A DNA stretch of 64,000 nucleotides from Fervidicoccaceae archaeon (GTDB lineage: Archaea > Thermoproteota > Thermoprotei_A > Sulfolobales > Fervidicoccaceae), in contig JAVYOA010000002.1 in NCBI GenBank assembly GCA_038734945.1, positions 310,001 through 374,000 of the forward strand, given 5' to 3'. Below the pieces are notes generated by a model. That model was not told the origin of the DNA, searched no databases, and saw only the letters and a program-made list of their open reading frames with translations. This document shows, one piece after another, positions 16,232 to 25,425 of this stretch. The translations under genes were made by a program, and so were the position numbers. The first letter of the stretch is position 1. The number at the start of each line of letters is the position of its first letter.

Positions 16232-17416
16232 TCACCTCCTGATTTCCTCAATGGCTTGGGATTCACCCTCTACTTGGATAATTGAGGGGGGGAACCTGGA
16301 TAGCAGTGCGCTCCCTTCTTTGAGAGCGCTCCCAGTTCCTATTAGGACTGCACTTTCTCCCCTCTCCACTATTCTCTCCTCCAGGGCCTTGAGCAGACCG
16401 GCAAGGGTTGAGGCAGAGGCGCTCTCAACCCCTATGCCTCCCTCTCTAGCCAGCTGAAGCTGTGAATCCAATATTTCCCTGTCCTCAACATCTACAGCAT
16501 TGCCTCCAGACTCCCTGACTGCAGCAAGCACTCTCTCCCAGTGTAGGGGGCTCCCAATCCTTATGGCTGAAGCTATTGTCTGTGGAGAGCTCACCTCACG
16601 GAATTTTCCTGTCCTCACTGCATTCACAATTGGTGATGCCCCCTCAGCCTGGACAATAAGAAGCTTTGGCAAGCTATCTATAATTCCCAGCTTCCTTAGC
16701 TCCTTCAAGCCCTTCCATATAGCATATGTGTTCCCTCCATTTCCAACAGGGATAACTATCCAATCTGGCACTCCTAATTCCTCGATAATTTCGAAGGCAA
16801 TTGTTTTCTGCCCCTCTATTCTCCATGGATTCACTGAATTCATCAAATAGATCTCTTTGTCCTTTTCCGAGATCTCCAGAGCTTTCTTCATAGCGGCATC
16901 AAAGTTTCCAGCTATTTCTAGAATTCTTGCTCCATATAGAGCTAGCTGGGAAATCTTCCCCTCTGCTATACCATTCTTTGGGACCATCACTATTGGCTCC
17001 ATCCCGGCCCTTCTGGCATACGCAGACATGCTTGCAGCAGTATTACCGGTAGAAGCAGATATTACTCTTTTGGAGCCAAGGGCCCCTGCAATAGTGATAG
17101 CAACGGTCATGCCTCTGTCCTTGAAGCTTCCTGTAGGATTGGATCCCTCGAACTTCATCCATATTCCAGCCATGCCAAGCCTCTTTTCAATGGACTTCAG
17201 TCTGATCAGCGGTGTGCCTCCTTCCATCATTGATACTATCCTAATGCCCCTTGGAACTGGAATAAAATCTCTATATCTCCACACTCCTCTTCTTCTTGTG
17301 CGGTGACTGGGGAATGAGTTCCTGAGGGGAGAATGCTCGAGGTGGAGGAGGCCGCCGCATTCGCACAGATATCTCTTTTCAAAAATTGAATATCTTCTAC
17401 TGCACCTATCACACAC
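16232..17416 (-). CDS. thrC: Threonine synthase
   Basis: 394 residues with an N-terminal zinc ribbon (CDRC and CECGG) of the long archaeal threonine synthases. The PLP lysine lies in NPTGSFKDRGM, and SASTGNTAASMSAYARRAG and VIPVGNGGN bind the cofactor phosphate. It converts O-phosphohomoserine to threonine. It is the first gene of a four-gene operon thrC-ask-asd-thrB whose products carry out every step from aspartate to threonine except homoserine dehydrogenase, which is not in this window. The start is GTG 17416; no other start is available before the zinc ribbon. Confidence 0.93.
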   Translation of the reverse strand: MCDRCSRRYSIFEKRYLCECGGLLHLEHSPLRNSFPSHRTRRRGVWRYRDFIPVPRGIRIVSMMEGGTPLIRLKSIEKRLGMAGIWMKFEGSNPTGSFKDRGMTVAITIAGALGSKRVISASTGNTAASMSAYARRAGMEPIVMVPKNGIAEGKISQLALYGARILEIAGNFDAAMKKALEISEKDKEIYLMNSVNPWRIEGQKTIAFEIIEELGVPDWIVIPVGNGGNTYAIWKGLKELRKLGIIDSLPKLLIVQAEGASPIVNAVRTGKFREVSSPQTIASAIRIGSPLHWERVLAAVRESGGNAVDVEDREILDSQLQLAREGGIGVESASASTLAGLLKALEERIVERGESAVLIGTGSALKEGSALLSRFPPSIIQVEGESQAIEEIRR

Positions 17417-17541
17417 TAAAGCGTTTGGCTCAAATCGCCCACCTGCTTGAGAAAGTTATTACTGTAAAAAGCACTTTTAAGTGGTTCCCCTACTTTTTTC
17501 CTATTAATAGGAAAAACAGCATTTTTTATAATTTATAATCT

Positions 17542-18747
17542 TCACTCCTTGCTCCTCCAAAGCAGGTGATGATTGAGGGCCAGGGATGCTAGAAGCGCAG
17601 ATCCCATATAGAGCACTTCCTCGTCGACATCAAAGCTTGGGCTATGATGCGGCACATTTGTCCCCTTTGCTGGATTTCCAGTACCAAGAAGTATGAAGCT
17701 TCCGGGAACTTTTTCTAGGTAAAATGAAAAGTCCTCTCCACCCATGCTTGGCCTCGGAATTACAACGCTTTCCTCTCCGAAAAGTGCTGCTGCAACCTTT
17801 CTAGCTACTGACGAAGCTCTAGGCTCATTGATTGTTGGTGGCGTAACATCCATCAGCTCCACATGGGCTGTGGCTCCAAAAGCTTCAGAGACTTTTTCCG
17901 CTGTTTCCCTTATCCTTTTCTTTAATTTTTCTCTTGTCTCCACTGTTAAAGCTCTGTATGTTCCTCTCATAAGCACACTTTCTGGTATTACATTGAATGC
18001 CCTTCCCCCCTCAACAGCTCCCACTGTTATTACTGCTGAATCGAAGGGATCTATATTCCTGCTGACAATGCTCTGGAGGGCCAGAATTACTGCTGCTGAA
18101 GCTACTATTGGATCAACTGTTTGATCGGGATGAGCTCCATGGCCTCCTTTTCCCCTCACAGTGATTCTGAAGTCTCCAGTAGATGCAAGGAGCGGGCCAT
18201 CCCTTATGCCTATTTTTCCGGAGGCAAGATCGCTCCAAACATGGATCCCGAATATTACATCAACCTCGGGATCTTCAAGTGCTCCTCCCTCGATCATCTT
18301 CAGGGCTCCATTTCCTCCCTCCTCAGCAGGCTGGAATATCAGCCTTATTGTGCTCCTCAGCTCTTGCTTTAGGGAGGAGAGAATTCTGGCTGACCCAAGA
18401 AGCATTGCTGTGTGGGCATCGTGTCCGCAAGCATGCATCTTTCCAGGTATTCTAGATCTGTATTCTCTTCCCTCAACTTCCTCTATAGGTAAAGCATCCA
18501 TGTCTGCTCTGAGAGCGATAGCTCCTTCCCCGCTTCCTCTCATAGTTGCTATTATTCCAGTCTCGCCAACATTTGTCTTCACATCATATCCCCAATCCCT
18601 CAGCTTCTGTGCTACAATCTGGGATGTTCTTCTTTCCTCATAGCCGAGCTCGGGATACATGTGGAAGTCCCTTCTCCATCTGATTATTTCTTCGCTGAGC
18701 TCCTTAGCAATGGAAAGGGGTCTCGTATCTATGTTCATGCAGATCAT
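17542..18747 (-). CDS. M20 family amidohydrolase or carboxypeptidase
   Basis: About 401 residues, the usual length for archaeal CpsA-like or N-acyl-amino-acid amidohydrolases. Metal-site motifs are MHACGHDAHTAMLLG, FQPAEEGGNGALKMIEGG and MGGEDFSFYLE near the C-terminus. The lid domain lies between. It hydrolyses peptide or acyl-amino-acid bonds in the cytoplasm; the substrate cannot be told from sequence. It is a single gene, separated from thrC by 125 nt with a T-rich stretch. ATG 18747 and ATG 18738 are alternative starts. Confidence 0.88.
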   Translation of the reverse strand: MICMNIDTRPLSIAKELSEEIIRWRRDFHMYPELGYEERRTSQIVAQKLRDWGYDVKTNVGETGIIATMRGSGEGAIALRADMDALPIEEVEGREYRSRIPGKMHACGHDAHTAMLLGSARILSSLKQELRSTIRLIFQPAEEGGNGALKMIEGGALEDPEVDVIFGIHVWSDLASGKIGIRDGPLLASTGDFRITVRGKGGHGAHPDQTVDPIVASAAVILALQSIVSRNIDPFDSAVITVGAVEGGRAFNVIPESVLMRGTYRALTVETREKLKKRIRETAEKVSEAFGATAHVELMDVTPPTINEPRASSVARKVAAALFGEESVVIPRPSMGGEDFSFYLEKVPGSFILLGTGNPAKGTNVPHHSPSFDVDEEVLYMGSALLASLALNHHLLWRSKE

Positions 18748-18972
18748 CCTCGGTTAACTTTCCAGGATACTCTCTTGTGAACTATCCCTTGTATTGCAGA
18801 GGATTCAGGCACTTGAGCTATTTTAATACATGCATTTAAATCCCTGTCGTATTCCTTTCTGAAGCATGGCAAATACATTACATAGATGCTGCTATGCGCG
18901 AAAGCATCATAAAATATGCTTGAATTCCGAGCATTTAAAAACGCAAATCGTAGAGGAAAGCGAGGAAAAGTT

Positions 18973-19779
18973 ATGAGGAGAAAAATCTATAATTTTTTAA
19001 AAAGAAGAAGATCTCAGGGAGAGAAGAGCATCGTGAGTCAGAAGGTTGTAATAACGCTGCCAATACATCCAATAATGTTCGCTCTCTATGGATTTCTCCT
19101 TTTTCCTCTGTTCATGTATTCCCCAATCATTTTCGCCTCTCTTTCATCCTACTTGGGAGTTTCAAGCAGCGCTGCTGCAGCACTTGGCCTGCTCATGCCG
19201 ACCCTAAGCTTCCCTCTCAGCCTTGTTAATGTTGTTGTGAAGAGAATAGAAACGGAGGAGGAGATCCTCACATATGATTCGAAATACATTACCTTCATGG
19301 GATTTCCAATCCCTGTCTTCATCCCAGTTCTCCAGAGAAAGGAAATCACAATTGCTGTTAATTTGGGGGGAGCGGTCCTGCCAATTTTTTTCAGCACATT
19401 GCTCATAATTGCCATAGGAAGGAGCTCCTCTGATATGCTAATTAGGGCCTTGCTTGATGTGGCAGTAACATCGATTGTAACCTTCTTCACGTCTAGGGCA
19501 GTTCCCCGCGTAGGCATAGTTACTCCCTCTCTCATCCCACCAATTGTCTCCACACTTGCAGCCTTTCTCCTTGGAGGGGGGCACTTCACTTTTCCGATAG
19601 CGTATATTGGAGGAGTTCTGGGAAGCCTGATAGGAGCAGATGTTCTCAGATTGATGAAGGATATTGATAAGTTCAAGAGCGAGCTTGGAAGCGCTTTTCT
19701 GAGCATTGGAGGTGCTGGAACTTTTGACGGAATTTTCCTCTCGGGAATATTCGCTGCCGTATTCTCAGCAATTTTATGA
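18973..19779 (+). CDS. DUF1614 membrane protein
   Basis: About 268 residues. After a basic N-terminus (RRKIYNFLKRRR) come seven or so hydrophobic segments. The patterns VNLGGAVLPI, SRAVPRVGIVTPSLIPP and FTFPIAYIGGVLGSLIGAD match the DUF1614 family of archaeal and bacterial membrane proteins, whose function is unknown. I chose ATG 18973 because GAGGAAAAG precedes it and a TATA-like ATTTAAAA lies near 18931. An ATG at 18916 would lie upstream of that promoter. It is followed 18 nt later by a GNAT gene. Confidence 0.75.
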   Translation: MRRKIYNFLKRRRSQGEKSIVSQKVVITLPIHPIMFALYGFLLFPLFMYSPIIFASLSSYLGVSSSAAAALGLLMPTLSFPLSLVNVVVKRIETEEEILTYDSKYITFMGFPIPVFIPVLQRKEITIAVNLGGAVLPIFFSTLLIIAIGRSSSDMLIRALLDVAVTSIVTFFTSRAVPRVGIVTPSLIPPIVSTLAAFLLGGGHFTFPIAYIGGVLGSLIGADVLRLMKDIDKFKSELGSAFLSIGGAGTFDGIFLSGIFAAVFSAIL

Positions 19780-19797
19780 GCATTGGGAGGGGGGATC

Positions 19798-20250
19798 ATG
19801 GAGAGATGGAGGATAAGAAAGGCAAGCATTTCAGACATAGGAGCAATAACAAGAATAGAGAGGGAGAGCTTTCCCGATTATCCATATCCCCGTGAGGTTT
19901 TTTATTTCTATTTGAGAAAATGTCAAGAGTACTTCCTTGTAGCTGAGATCGATGAGGAGTTGATAGGATATGTTCTGGGATGTGCTGATGAAGATGAGGG
20001 AAGCATAGTATCAATAGCAATTTCCCCCAATCACAGAGGCAAGGGTATTGGAAGAATGCTTATGGAGGCCGTTGAGAAGGAAATGAAGGAAAGAGGAGTT
20101 AGAAAAATCAAGCTAGAGGTATCGAACTTGAATTTCAAGGCAAGAAGGCTATATGAGAAGCTTGGCTACAGGGAAATTAGTAGAATAAGAAATTACTATT
20201 CAGACGGATCAGACGCTATAGTTATGGAGAAGATAATTCGCAGCACTTAA
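19798..20250 (+). CDS. GNAT acetyltransferase, RimI-like
   Basis: About 150 residues with the acetyl-CoA motif SPNHRGKGIGRMLMEAVE, the segment KIKLEVSNLNFKARRLYEKLGY, and the typical ending YYSDGSDAIVMEK of the RimI and archaeal N-terminal acetyltransferase group. It probably acetylates protein N-termini. ATG 19798 follows a GGAGGGG site; ATG 19783 is too early relative to it. It is likely co-transcribed with DUF1614. Confidence 0.82.
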   Translation: MERWRIRKASISDIGAITRIERESFPDYPYPREVFYFYLRKCQEYFLVAEIDEELIGYVLGCADEDEGSIVSIAISPNHRGKGIGRMLMEAVEKEMKERGVRKIKLEVSNLNFKARRLYEKLGYREISRIRNYYSDGSDAIVMEKIIRST

Positions 20251-20287
20251 TTCTTAAAAGAGATTTTTGTGATGCTCGAAGCTTGCT

Positions 20288-20737
20288 TCATTTGAACCAG
20301 GTCCCTAGTGCAGCAACAAGTAGGCTTCCGCTTTTCCCATAGATCCTCACTTCAGTTACTATTGTAGTTTTTCCACTCTTCAAGACCTCTCCAATTACCT
20401 TGAAGGGAGATTCATCCTCAGTGAGTGGCCTGAGATAGTTTATTTTTAGCTCAAGTGTTACTTGATTCTCTCCTCTATGCGAGGTCCATGAAGCAACAGA
20501 TCCTATTTGATCCACAGCAGCTGCAATAATGCCTCCATGAATTGTTCCATTTGGATTGACAAATTGCTTCAGAAAGGGAAAGGTTCCTACTGCTCTCCCA
20601 TTGCCTATTTCCGCCAGCTTCAGTTCAAGAAGAGAATATATTGGGTTGAAGCGCCTTAGAGATATGTCCAAAGCCTCCTCAAGACTTTTCCCCTCTTTAA
20701 TCAGATCTTCGAGCATGTTCCTTATATCGGTATACAT
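20288..20737 (-). CDS. PaaI-type hotdog thioesterase
   Basis: About 149 residues with the hotdog thioesterase motif NPNGTIHGGIIAAAVDQIGSVAS, in which the HGG and the Asp of the central helix belong to the PaaI/YbaW active site. It probably hydrolyses acyl- or aryl-CoA esters in the cytoplasm. It stands alone and convergent to the GNAT gene. GTG 20752 is an alternative start five codons upstream. Confidence 0.82.
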   Translation of the reverse strand: MYTDIRNMLEDLIKEGKSLEEALDISLRRFNPIYSLLELKLAEIGNGRAVGTFPFLKQFVNPNGTIHGGIIAAAVDQIGSVASWTSHRGENQVTLELKINYLRPLTEDESPFKVIGEVLKSGKTTIVTEVRIYGKSGSLLVAALGTWFK

Positions 20738-20924
20738 TCCCAAAATTATCACCTTTTCTCGTGGATAATTGCTTTGAATTTTATATTTTTTTCAGATGGA
20801 GAACTGAAATCCTCTCCGCTATAAAGGACAAGGCCTTTGGTTTGGTAACTTACTGTGATATAATTAAAGGGATTCTGACTTATTTCTCTGTTATTCATTC
20901 ACATTTTTGGTATTGAAGACAGTA

Positions 20925-20940
20925 AAAATATATATATTAA
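20925..20940 (+). promoter_or_regulatory. TATA-type promoter of the aldehyde oxidoreductase gene
   Basis: The AT-only run AAAAATATATATATTAA lies 24-39 nt upstream of the GTG start, which fits an archaeal TATA box feeding a nearly leaderless or short-leader transcript. A GGTGG motif overlaps the start region. Confidence 0.5.
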
Positions 20941-20963
20941 ACATTACTAAATGAAAAACCTAG

Positions 20964-22781
20964 GTGGACATTTTGTTCGGAAATTGGGGGAAGTTCATTA
21001 GAGTTGACATGGCAACAGGAAACATTAAAGTGGAGTCGTGGGGCGAAGAAGTAGCGAAGAAGTGGTTAGGAAGCAGAGGTCTTGGCATCTATCTCATGCT
21101 GAAGGAGGTTGATCCCAAGACCGATCCACTTTCTCCGCAGAACAAGCTCATAATAGCGGCTGGACCTCTAACTGGAACTTCTGCCCCAACGGCTGCCAGA
21201 TACAATGTCATAACAAAGAGCCCCCTCACTGGATACATAACCTTCTCCAATTCTGGAGGATATTGGGGAGCTGAGCTAAAGAGAGCGGGCTATGATGCTG
21301 TAATCATTGAAAATTCTTCCGAGACTCCCAAGTATCTGTTCATAAAGGATGAACATATTGAGCTGAGGGATGCTTCAAAGCTGTGGGGCCTCAAGATGTC
21401 TGAGACCGAGGCGGAGCTCAAGAAGACACACAATGACCAGAACTTGAAGGTTCTTGGAATAGGCCCAGCTGGAGAGAAGCTCGTCAAATTTTCATCGATC
21501 ATGAATGATATTCACAGAGCGGCTGGAAGAGGAGGAGTAGGGGCAGTAATGGGATCCAAAAAGCTTAAGGCCATAGCTGTTAGGGGATCCAAGAACGTTC
21601 CTCTGGCAGATCACGAGAAGTTCATGCTAGAGGTAAGAGAGAAGGTTAACAAGATAAGGAGTGATCCCGTGGGAGGAGGCGGACTGCCGAAGTACGGGAC
21701 TGCCGTCCTTGTTAACATAATAAACGAAAACGGGCTGTATCCGTACAAGAACTTCCAGTATTTGCAGTTCGAACACGCCTATGAGCAAAGCGGGGAGGCA
21801 ATGGTTAAAAAGTACCTCGTGAGAAATAAGCCTTGCTTTGCCTGTCCTATTGGATGTGGAAGGGTGAATAAGCTTCCCACCATCGGCGAAACAGAAGGGC
21901 CAGAATATGAAAGCACATGGGCTCTTGGATCAAATATGGGAATAAACGACTTGGCAGCAATAATTGAGGCAAATCATATGGCTGATGAATATGGATTCGA
22001 CACGATCTCGCTCGGAGGCACACTGGCAACAGCAATGGAGCTCTATGAGAAGAAGCTCATAAAGGACGAGGATCTTGGAGATTTCCCGCCACCAAGATTT
22101 GGGAATACCGAGGTTCTTCACTACTACATAGAGAAAATTGCCAAAAGGGAGGGCTTCGGAGATAAGCTGGCTGAAGGAGGATACAGACTTGCTAAGATGT
22201 ACAATGGAGAGTACTACTTCATGGGAGTTAAGAAGATGGAGCTCCCAGCATATGACCCGAGAGGTGCTGAAGGGCATGGATTAGGATATGCAACGAATAA
22301 CAGAGGAGGATGCCATATAAAGAACTACATGATAAGCCCTGAGATATTGGGATATCCAAAGAAAATGGATCCACATGACATAAGCGATGAGAAGGTAAAA
22401 ATGCTCATAACATTCCAAGATCTGACTGCCGTTATAGATGCTGCTGGACTGTGTCTATTCTCAACCTTCGGACTCTGGGCAGATGATTATAGAGATCTGC
22501 TGAATGCAGCTCTTGGCTGGAACTACTCTACAGAGGACTACCTCAAGATAGGAGAGAGAATTTGGAATGCAGAGAGGCTATTCAACCTTAGAGCGGGAAT
22601 GAAGCCTCAGGAGGAGGACACCCTTCCAAAGAGATTCCTCGAGGAGCCAGCACCAAACGGGCCAAATAAGGGGAGGGTTGTCAGGCTCAAGGAGATGCTT
22701 CCAAGATACTATGCATTGAGAGGATGGACGCAGGAAGGGTTGATTCCAGAAGATAAGCTCAAGGAGCTGGAGTTGCTCTAA
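20964..22781 (+). CDS. aor: Aldehyde:ferredoxin oxidoreductase (tungsten)
   Basis: 605 residues, the standard AOR length. The N-terminal domain contains TGTSAPTAARYNVITKSPLTG and RAAGRGGVGAVMGSKKLKAIAVRG, the tungstopterin-binding region. The 4Fe-4S ligands are visible as CFACPIGC (Cys near 291, 294 and 298) and a later Cys in GLCLFS (near 497). It oxidises aldehydes to acids and reduces ferredoxin. A radical SAM protein is encoded 131 nt downstream, a standard pairing for tungsten enzymes. GTG 20964 begins the conserved FGNWGKFIRVDM start. Substrate specificity (AOR, FOR or another subfamily) cannot be set by eye. Confidence 0.92.
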   Translation: MDILFGNWGKFIRVDMATGNIKVESWGEEVAKKWLGSRGLGIYLMLKEVDPKTDPLSPQNKLIIAAGPLTGTSAPTAARYNVITKSPLTGYITFSNSGGYWGAELKRAGYDAVIIENSSETPKYLFIKDEHIELRDASKLWGLKMSETEAELKKTHNDQNLKVLGIGPAGEKLVKFSSIMNDIHRAAGRGGVGAVMGSKKLKAIAVRGSKNVPLADHEKFMLEVREKVNKIRSDPVGGGGLPKYGTAVLVNIINENGLYPYKNFQYLQFEHAYEQSGEAMVKKYLVRNKPCFACPIGCGRVNKLPTIGETEGPEYESTWALGSNMGINDLAAIIEANHMADEYGFDTISLGGTLATAMELYEKKLIKDEDLGDFPPPRFGNTEVLHYYIEKIAKREGFGDKLAEGGYRLAKMYNGEYYFMGVKKMELPAYDPRGAEGHGLGYATNNRGGCHIKNYMISPEILGYPKKMDPHDISDEKVKMLITFQDLTAVIDAAGLCLFSTFGLWADDYRDLLNAALGWNYSTEDYLKIGERIWNAERLFNLRAGMKPQEEDTLPKRFLEEPAPNGPNKGRVVRLKEMLPRYYALRGWTQEGLIPEDKLKELELL

Positions 22782-22912
22782 TCTCAATCCTTTTTTTAAA
22801 ACTCTTTTCATTTCTCATAATTTTCTGTTGTCCTTTTTTAATTGGCTGAGGATGATAAATACATATAATTTAAATTTCATTGAAAATATGGATCTTTCTT
22901 GATTTACGGAAA

Positions 22913-24043
22913 ATGGAGGCATCGAAATTGTCCAACGGAGAACAAGAATACAGATTCAAGATGTATGGCGGAGACGCTATAGTGAAAGGAGAGCTGGACT
23001 TGAAGCTTCTGTATATTGAGCCGACGACCAGATGCAATCTCTCCTGCAAGATCTGCTTCAAGCAGCACTGGTTCGATAAAGAGGGAGATATGGATTGGAA
23101 TCTCTTCAAAAAGCTGATTGAGGAAAGTGCGGATTTTCCAAAGCTGAGAACAGTTATTTTTGGGGGAATTGGCGAACCGACGGTTCACCCAAGAATAGCT
23201 GATATGGTCTCAGAGGCAAAGAAGAGAGGATTGAAAGTTGCCATCACTACTAATGGACTGTTCTTGAGCACGAGCTCACTTTTGAACCTAGTATCAAGGG
23301 GGATTGACTCCATATACTTCTCGGTTGATGCCCTTCCATCTTCATGGAATCCCATGCAGCATGTCGGCTCCAAAGTAGTTCTTGATAGGATTAGAGCTCT
23401 GGACAAATGGAGAACAGAGAATTCGAAGAATTTACATATAGGGGCTCAGATCGTTGTCACAAAGCTAAACTATATGGATATACCATCCATGGTTAACCTT
23501 CTAAGAAGCATGAATGTGAATGAAATAATTGTATCCAACATATTGCCGACCTCAAAGGAGCATGTAGAGCTGATTGTCTATGATGGTTCCCACGATATGA
23601 AAAAGATTGAGGAGGAGCTTTCTCTTCTTGCATCTAGAGGAGCAAGGATTAGAATGCCGTACTTTCAGCTAAAGACGGAAAGGAGGTGCCTTTTTGATGA
23701 GAACAACGCAACAGTTGTGAGGTGGGATGGAGAAGTCTCCCCATGCTATAGATTTCTCCACAGCTATAAGGAATACATATTTGGAAGGGAAAAGAAAGTG
23801 GAGATGGTCTCCTTCGGCAATATAAGGGAAAAGAGCCTCAAGGAGATCTGGCTGAGCAGAGACTATGTAAGGTTCAGATTTGTGACCAGAAACTATTTCT
23901 ATCCTTCTTGCACTGATTGCAGCCTCAGGGATTCCTGCGACTTTGTCAAATCGAGCAATCTTGATTGCTGGGGAAACTCACCATCATGTGCGGACTGTCT
24001 TTGGGCGAGGAACCTAGTTCACTGTCCAGTTCCCCAAATCTGA
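22913..24043 (+). CDS. Radical SAM/SPASM protein, tungsten-enzyme maturase type
   Basis: About 376 residues. The radical SAM cluster is PTTRCNLSCKICFKQHW (CxxxCxxC), followed by the GGIGEPTVHP glycine motif. The C-terminal Cys clusters (CTDCSLRDSC, then CWGNSPSCADC) are a SPASM-like domain for extra Fe-S clusters. Such genes sit beside AOR-family genes and are thought to mature or modify the tungsten enzyme, though the reaction is not established. ATG 22913 was chosen; the longer frame begins at a TTG inside the promoter region, where an ATACATATAATTTAAA box lies about 45 nt upstream. Confidence 0.85.
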   Translation: MEASKLSNGEQEYRFKMYGGDAIVKGELDLKLLYIEPTTRCNLSCKICFKQHWFDKEGDMDWNLFKKLIEESADFPKLRTVIFGGIGEPTVHPRIADMVSEAKKRGLKVAITTNGLFLSTSSLLNLVSRGIDSIYFSVDALPSSWNPMQHVGSKVVLDRIRALDKWRTENSKNLHIGAQIVVTKLNYMDIPSMVNLLRSMNVNEIIVSNILPTSKEHVELIVYDGSHDMKKIEEELSLLASRGARIRMPYFQLKTERRCLFDENNATVVRWDGEVSPCYRFLHSYKEYIFGREKKVEMVSFGNIREKSLKEIWLSRDYVRFRFVTRNYFYPSCTDCSLRDSCDFVKSSNLDCWGNSPSCADCLWARNLVHCPVPQI

Positions 24044-24304
24044 TCTCCTTCCTTTGAAGTTGCGAGGAGTTTCTGAGAAGTTTAGAGCTGCATTCCAGGC
24101 TGGAGCTTGTTTAAGCTATGAGCACGTCTTGAAAGCTTTGCTCCCTCTTTATACAGCATATAGTTCTGGGATATGCTAATTTCCATAGCCCCTATTCGCT
24201 ATCTCTGTAGTAAAGAAGAGGCTTCCAGCTGTAATTTTCTTCAGCTAGATATTTTCTTATTATTGAGACAAATCCTAGAGCATATCTAGGTTCTTGAAAA
24301 AAGA

Positions 24305-24598
24305 TCATTTTCCCCTTCTAGGCTTTACTTTGATGGTGAACTCAGAGACCTTTCCTCCCTTTCCTTCGCCTCTGTAGTAATTGAATATACCATTGCATTT
24401 TGGACACTGCATTCTTGCAACACTGTAGAACCTGAATTTCCAGCTCTTAAGCTGAGGAATTTCACCCTCATAGCCACAAAATGGGCACTTAACCATGAAT
24501 AGGTGCACCTTTCTATTATGTAATGATGCATCATAATAAATATACTTTCCTCCTTCAAACAGTTCTCTCTGCTCTAACCCTTTCAAGCTCAAAAGCAT
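24305..24598 (-). CDS. Small zinc-ribbon protein
   Basis: About 97 residues with two CxxC knuckles (KCPFCGYEGE and QCPKCNGIF) about 30 residues apart and a basic tail KVKPRRGK. This looks like a nucleic-acid-binding or structural zinc ribbon. I do not recognise a named family. A TATA-like TATAAAAA lies on the minus strand at about 24613-24620, so the transcript is probably leaderless or nearly so; TTG 24610 is another possible start. The 260-bp gap before it (24044-24304) holds no gene I can support. Confidence 0.6.
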   Translation of the reverse strand: MLLSLKGLEQRELFEGGKYIYYDASLHNRKVHLFMVKCPFCGYEGEIPQLKSWKFRFYSVARMQCPKCNGIFNYYRGEGKGGKVSEFTIKVKPRRGK

Positions 24599-24664
24599 GT
24601 TTTTATTCAAAGTTTTTTATAGGAAAAATTGAGTAATTGATTTGTGCTTATTGAAGCAGACTAA

Positions 24665-25405
24665 TTGGTGAAAGAATTGAAAGTCCTGATTATATCAGAT
24701 ATTCACGGAAACTATGATGCGTTGCGTGCTGTTTTGGAAGACGCAGGAAGCTGGGATCAGCTATGGGTTCTTGGAGATCTCGTTGACTATGGACCAGAAC
24801 CGGAAAAAATAGTAGATGAGATCAGGGATATGAGGCCTGAAGTCCTGCTTAGGGGAAATCACGATCATGCTGCTGCCTATAATGTGGACTGTGGATGCGG
24901 TATAAGGACTCATGACATAAGCGTCTATACAAGAGAGCACATCACCAGAAAGCTGCTATCCGAGGACCAATTAGAATGGTTGAAGAATCTTGATCTGAAG
25001 ATTGAGCGCAGCTTCTCTGGAGGCAAAATTATTCTTGTTCACGGCAGTCCGAGAAGCCCCCTCTATGATTACATGCTCCCCTCTCTTCCAAAGAACATCT
25101 TAATGGAAATGATTGGCAGCATTGCAGATGAGCCTTCTAGAAGCCTTGTAATTTTTGGGCACACGCATTTAGGAACAAACATGCTCCTGAAAAATTCTGT
25201 CTTGTTGAACCCTGGAAGCGTAGGCCAGCCAAGAGATGGGGATCCAAGAGCCTCCTATGCTATATTTGACTTGGAATCTATGGATTTCAGGATAATAAGA
25301 GTTAAATACGAAGTGGAGAAAGTAGTTGGAAAGCTAAGAGAGCTTGTCAAGGATGGAGCAGTAATGAAAAAGCTATCCTCTATTTACATGAATGGTAGGG
25401 TCTAA
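24665..25405 (+). CDS. Calcineurin-like metallophosphoesterase
   Basis: 246 residues. All metal motifs are present: ISDIHGNYDAL, LGDLVDYGP, LRGNHDHAA, VHGSPRSPL and FGHTHLGTN. Proteins of this YfcE/MJ0936-like group hydrolyse phosphodiesters or act as protein or nucleotide phosphatases; the substrate is unknown. TTG 24665 and GTG 24668 are adjacent starts. It is convergent with the VirB4-like gene. Confidence 0.85.
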   Translation: MVKELKVLIISDIHGNYDALRAVLEDAGSWDQLWVLGDLVDYGPEPEKIVDEIRDMRPEVLLRGNHDHAAAYNVDCGCGIRTHDISVYTREHITRKLLSEDQLEWLKNLDLKIERSFSGGKIILVHGSPRSPLYDYMLPSLPKNILMEMIGSIADEPSRSLVIFGHTHLGTNMLLKNSVLLNPGSVGQPRDGDPRASYAIFDLESMDFRIIRVKYEVEKVVGKLRELVKDGAVMKKLSSIYMNGRV

Positions 25406-25425
25406 TTGTAGTTAAAAAAAGATCT

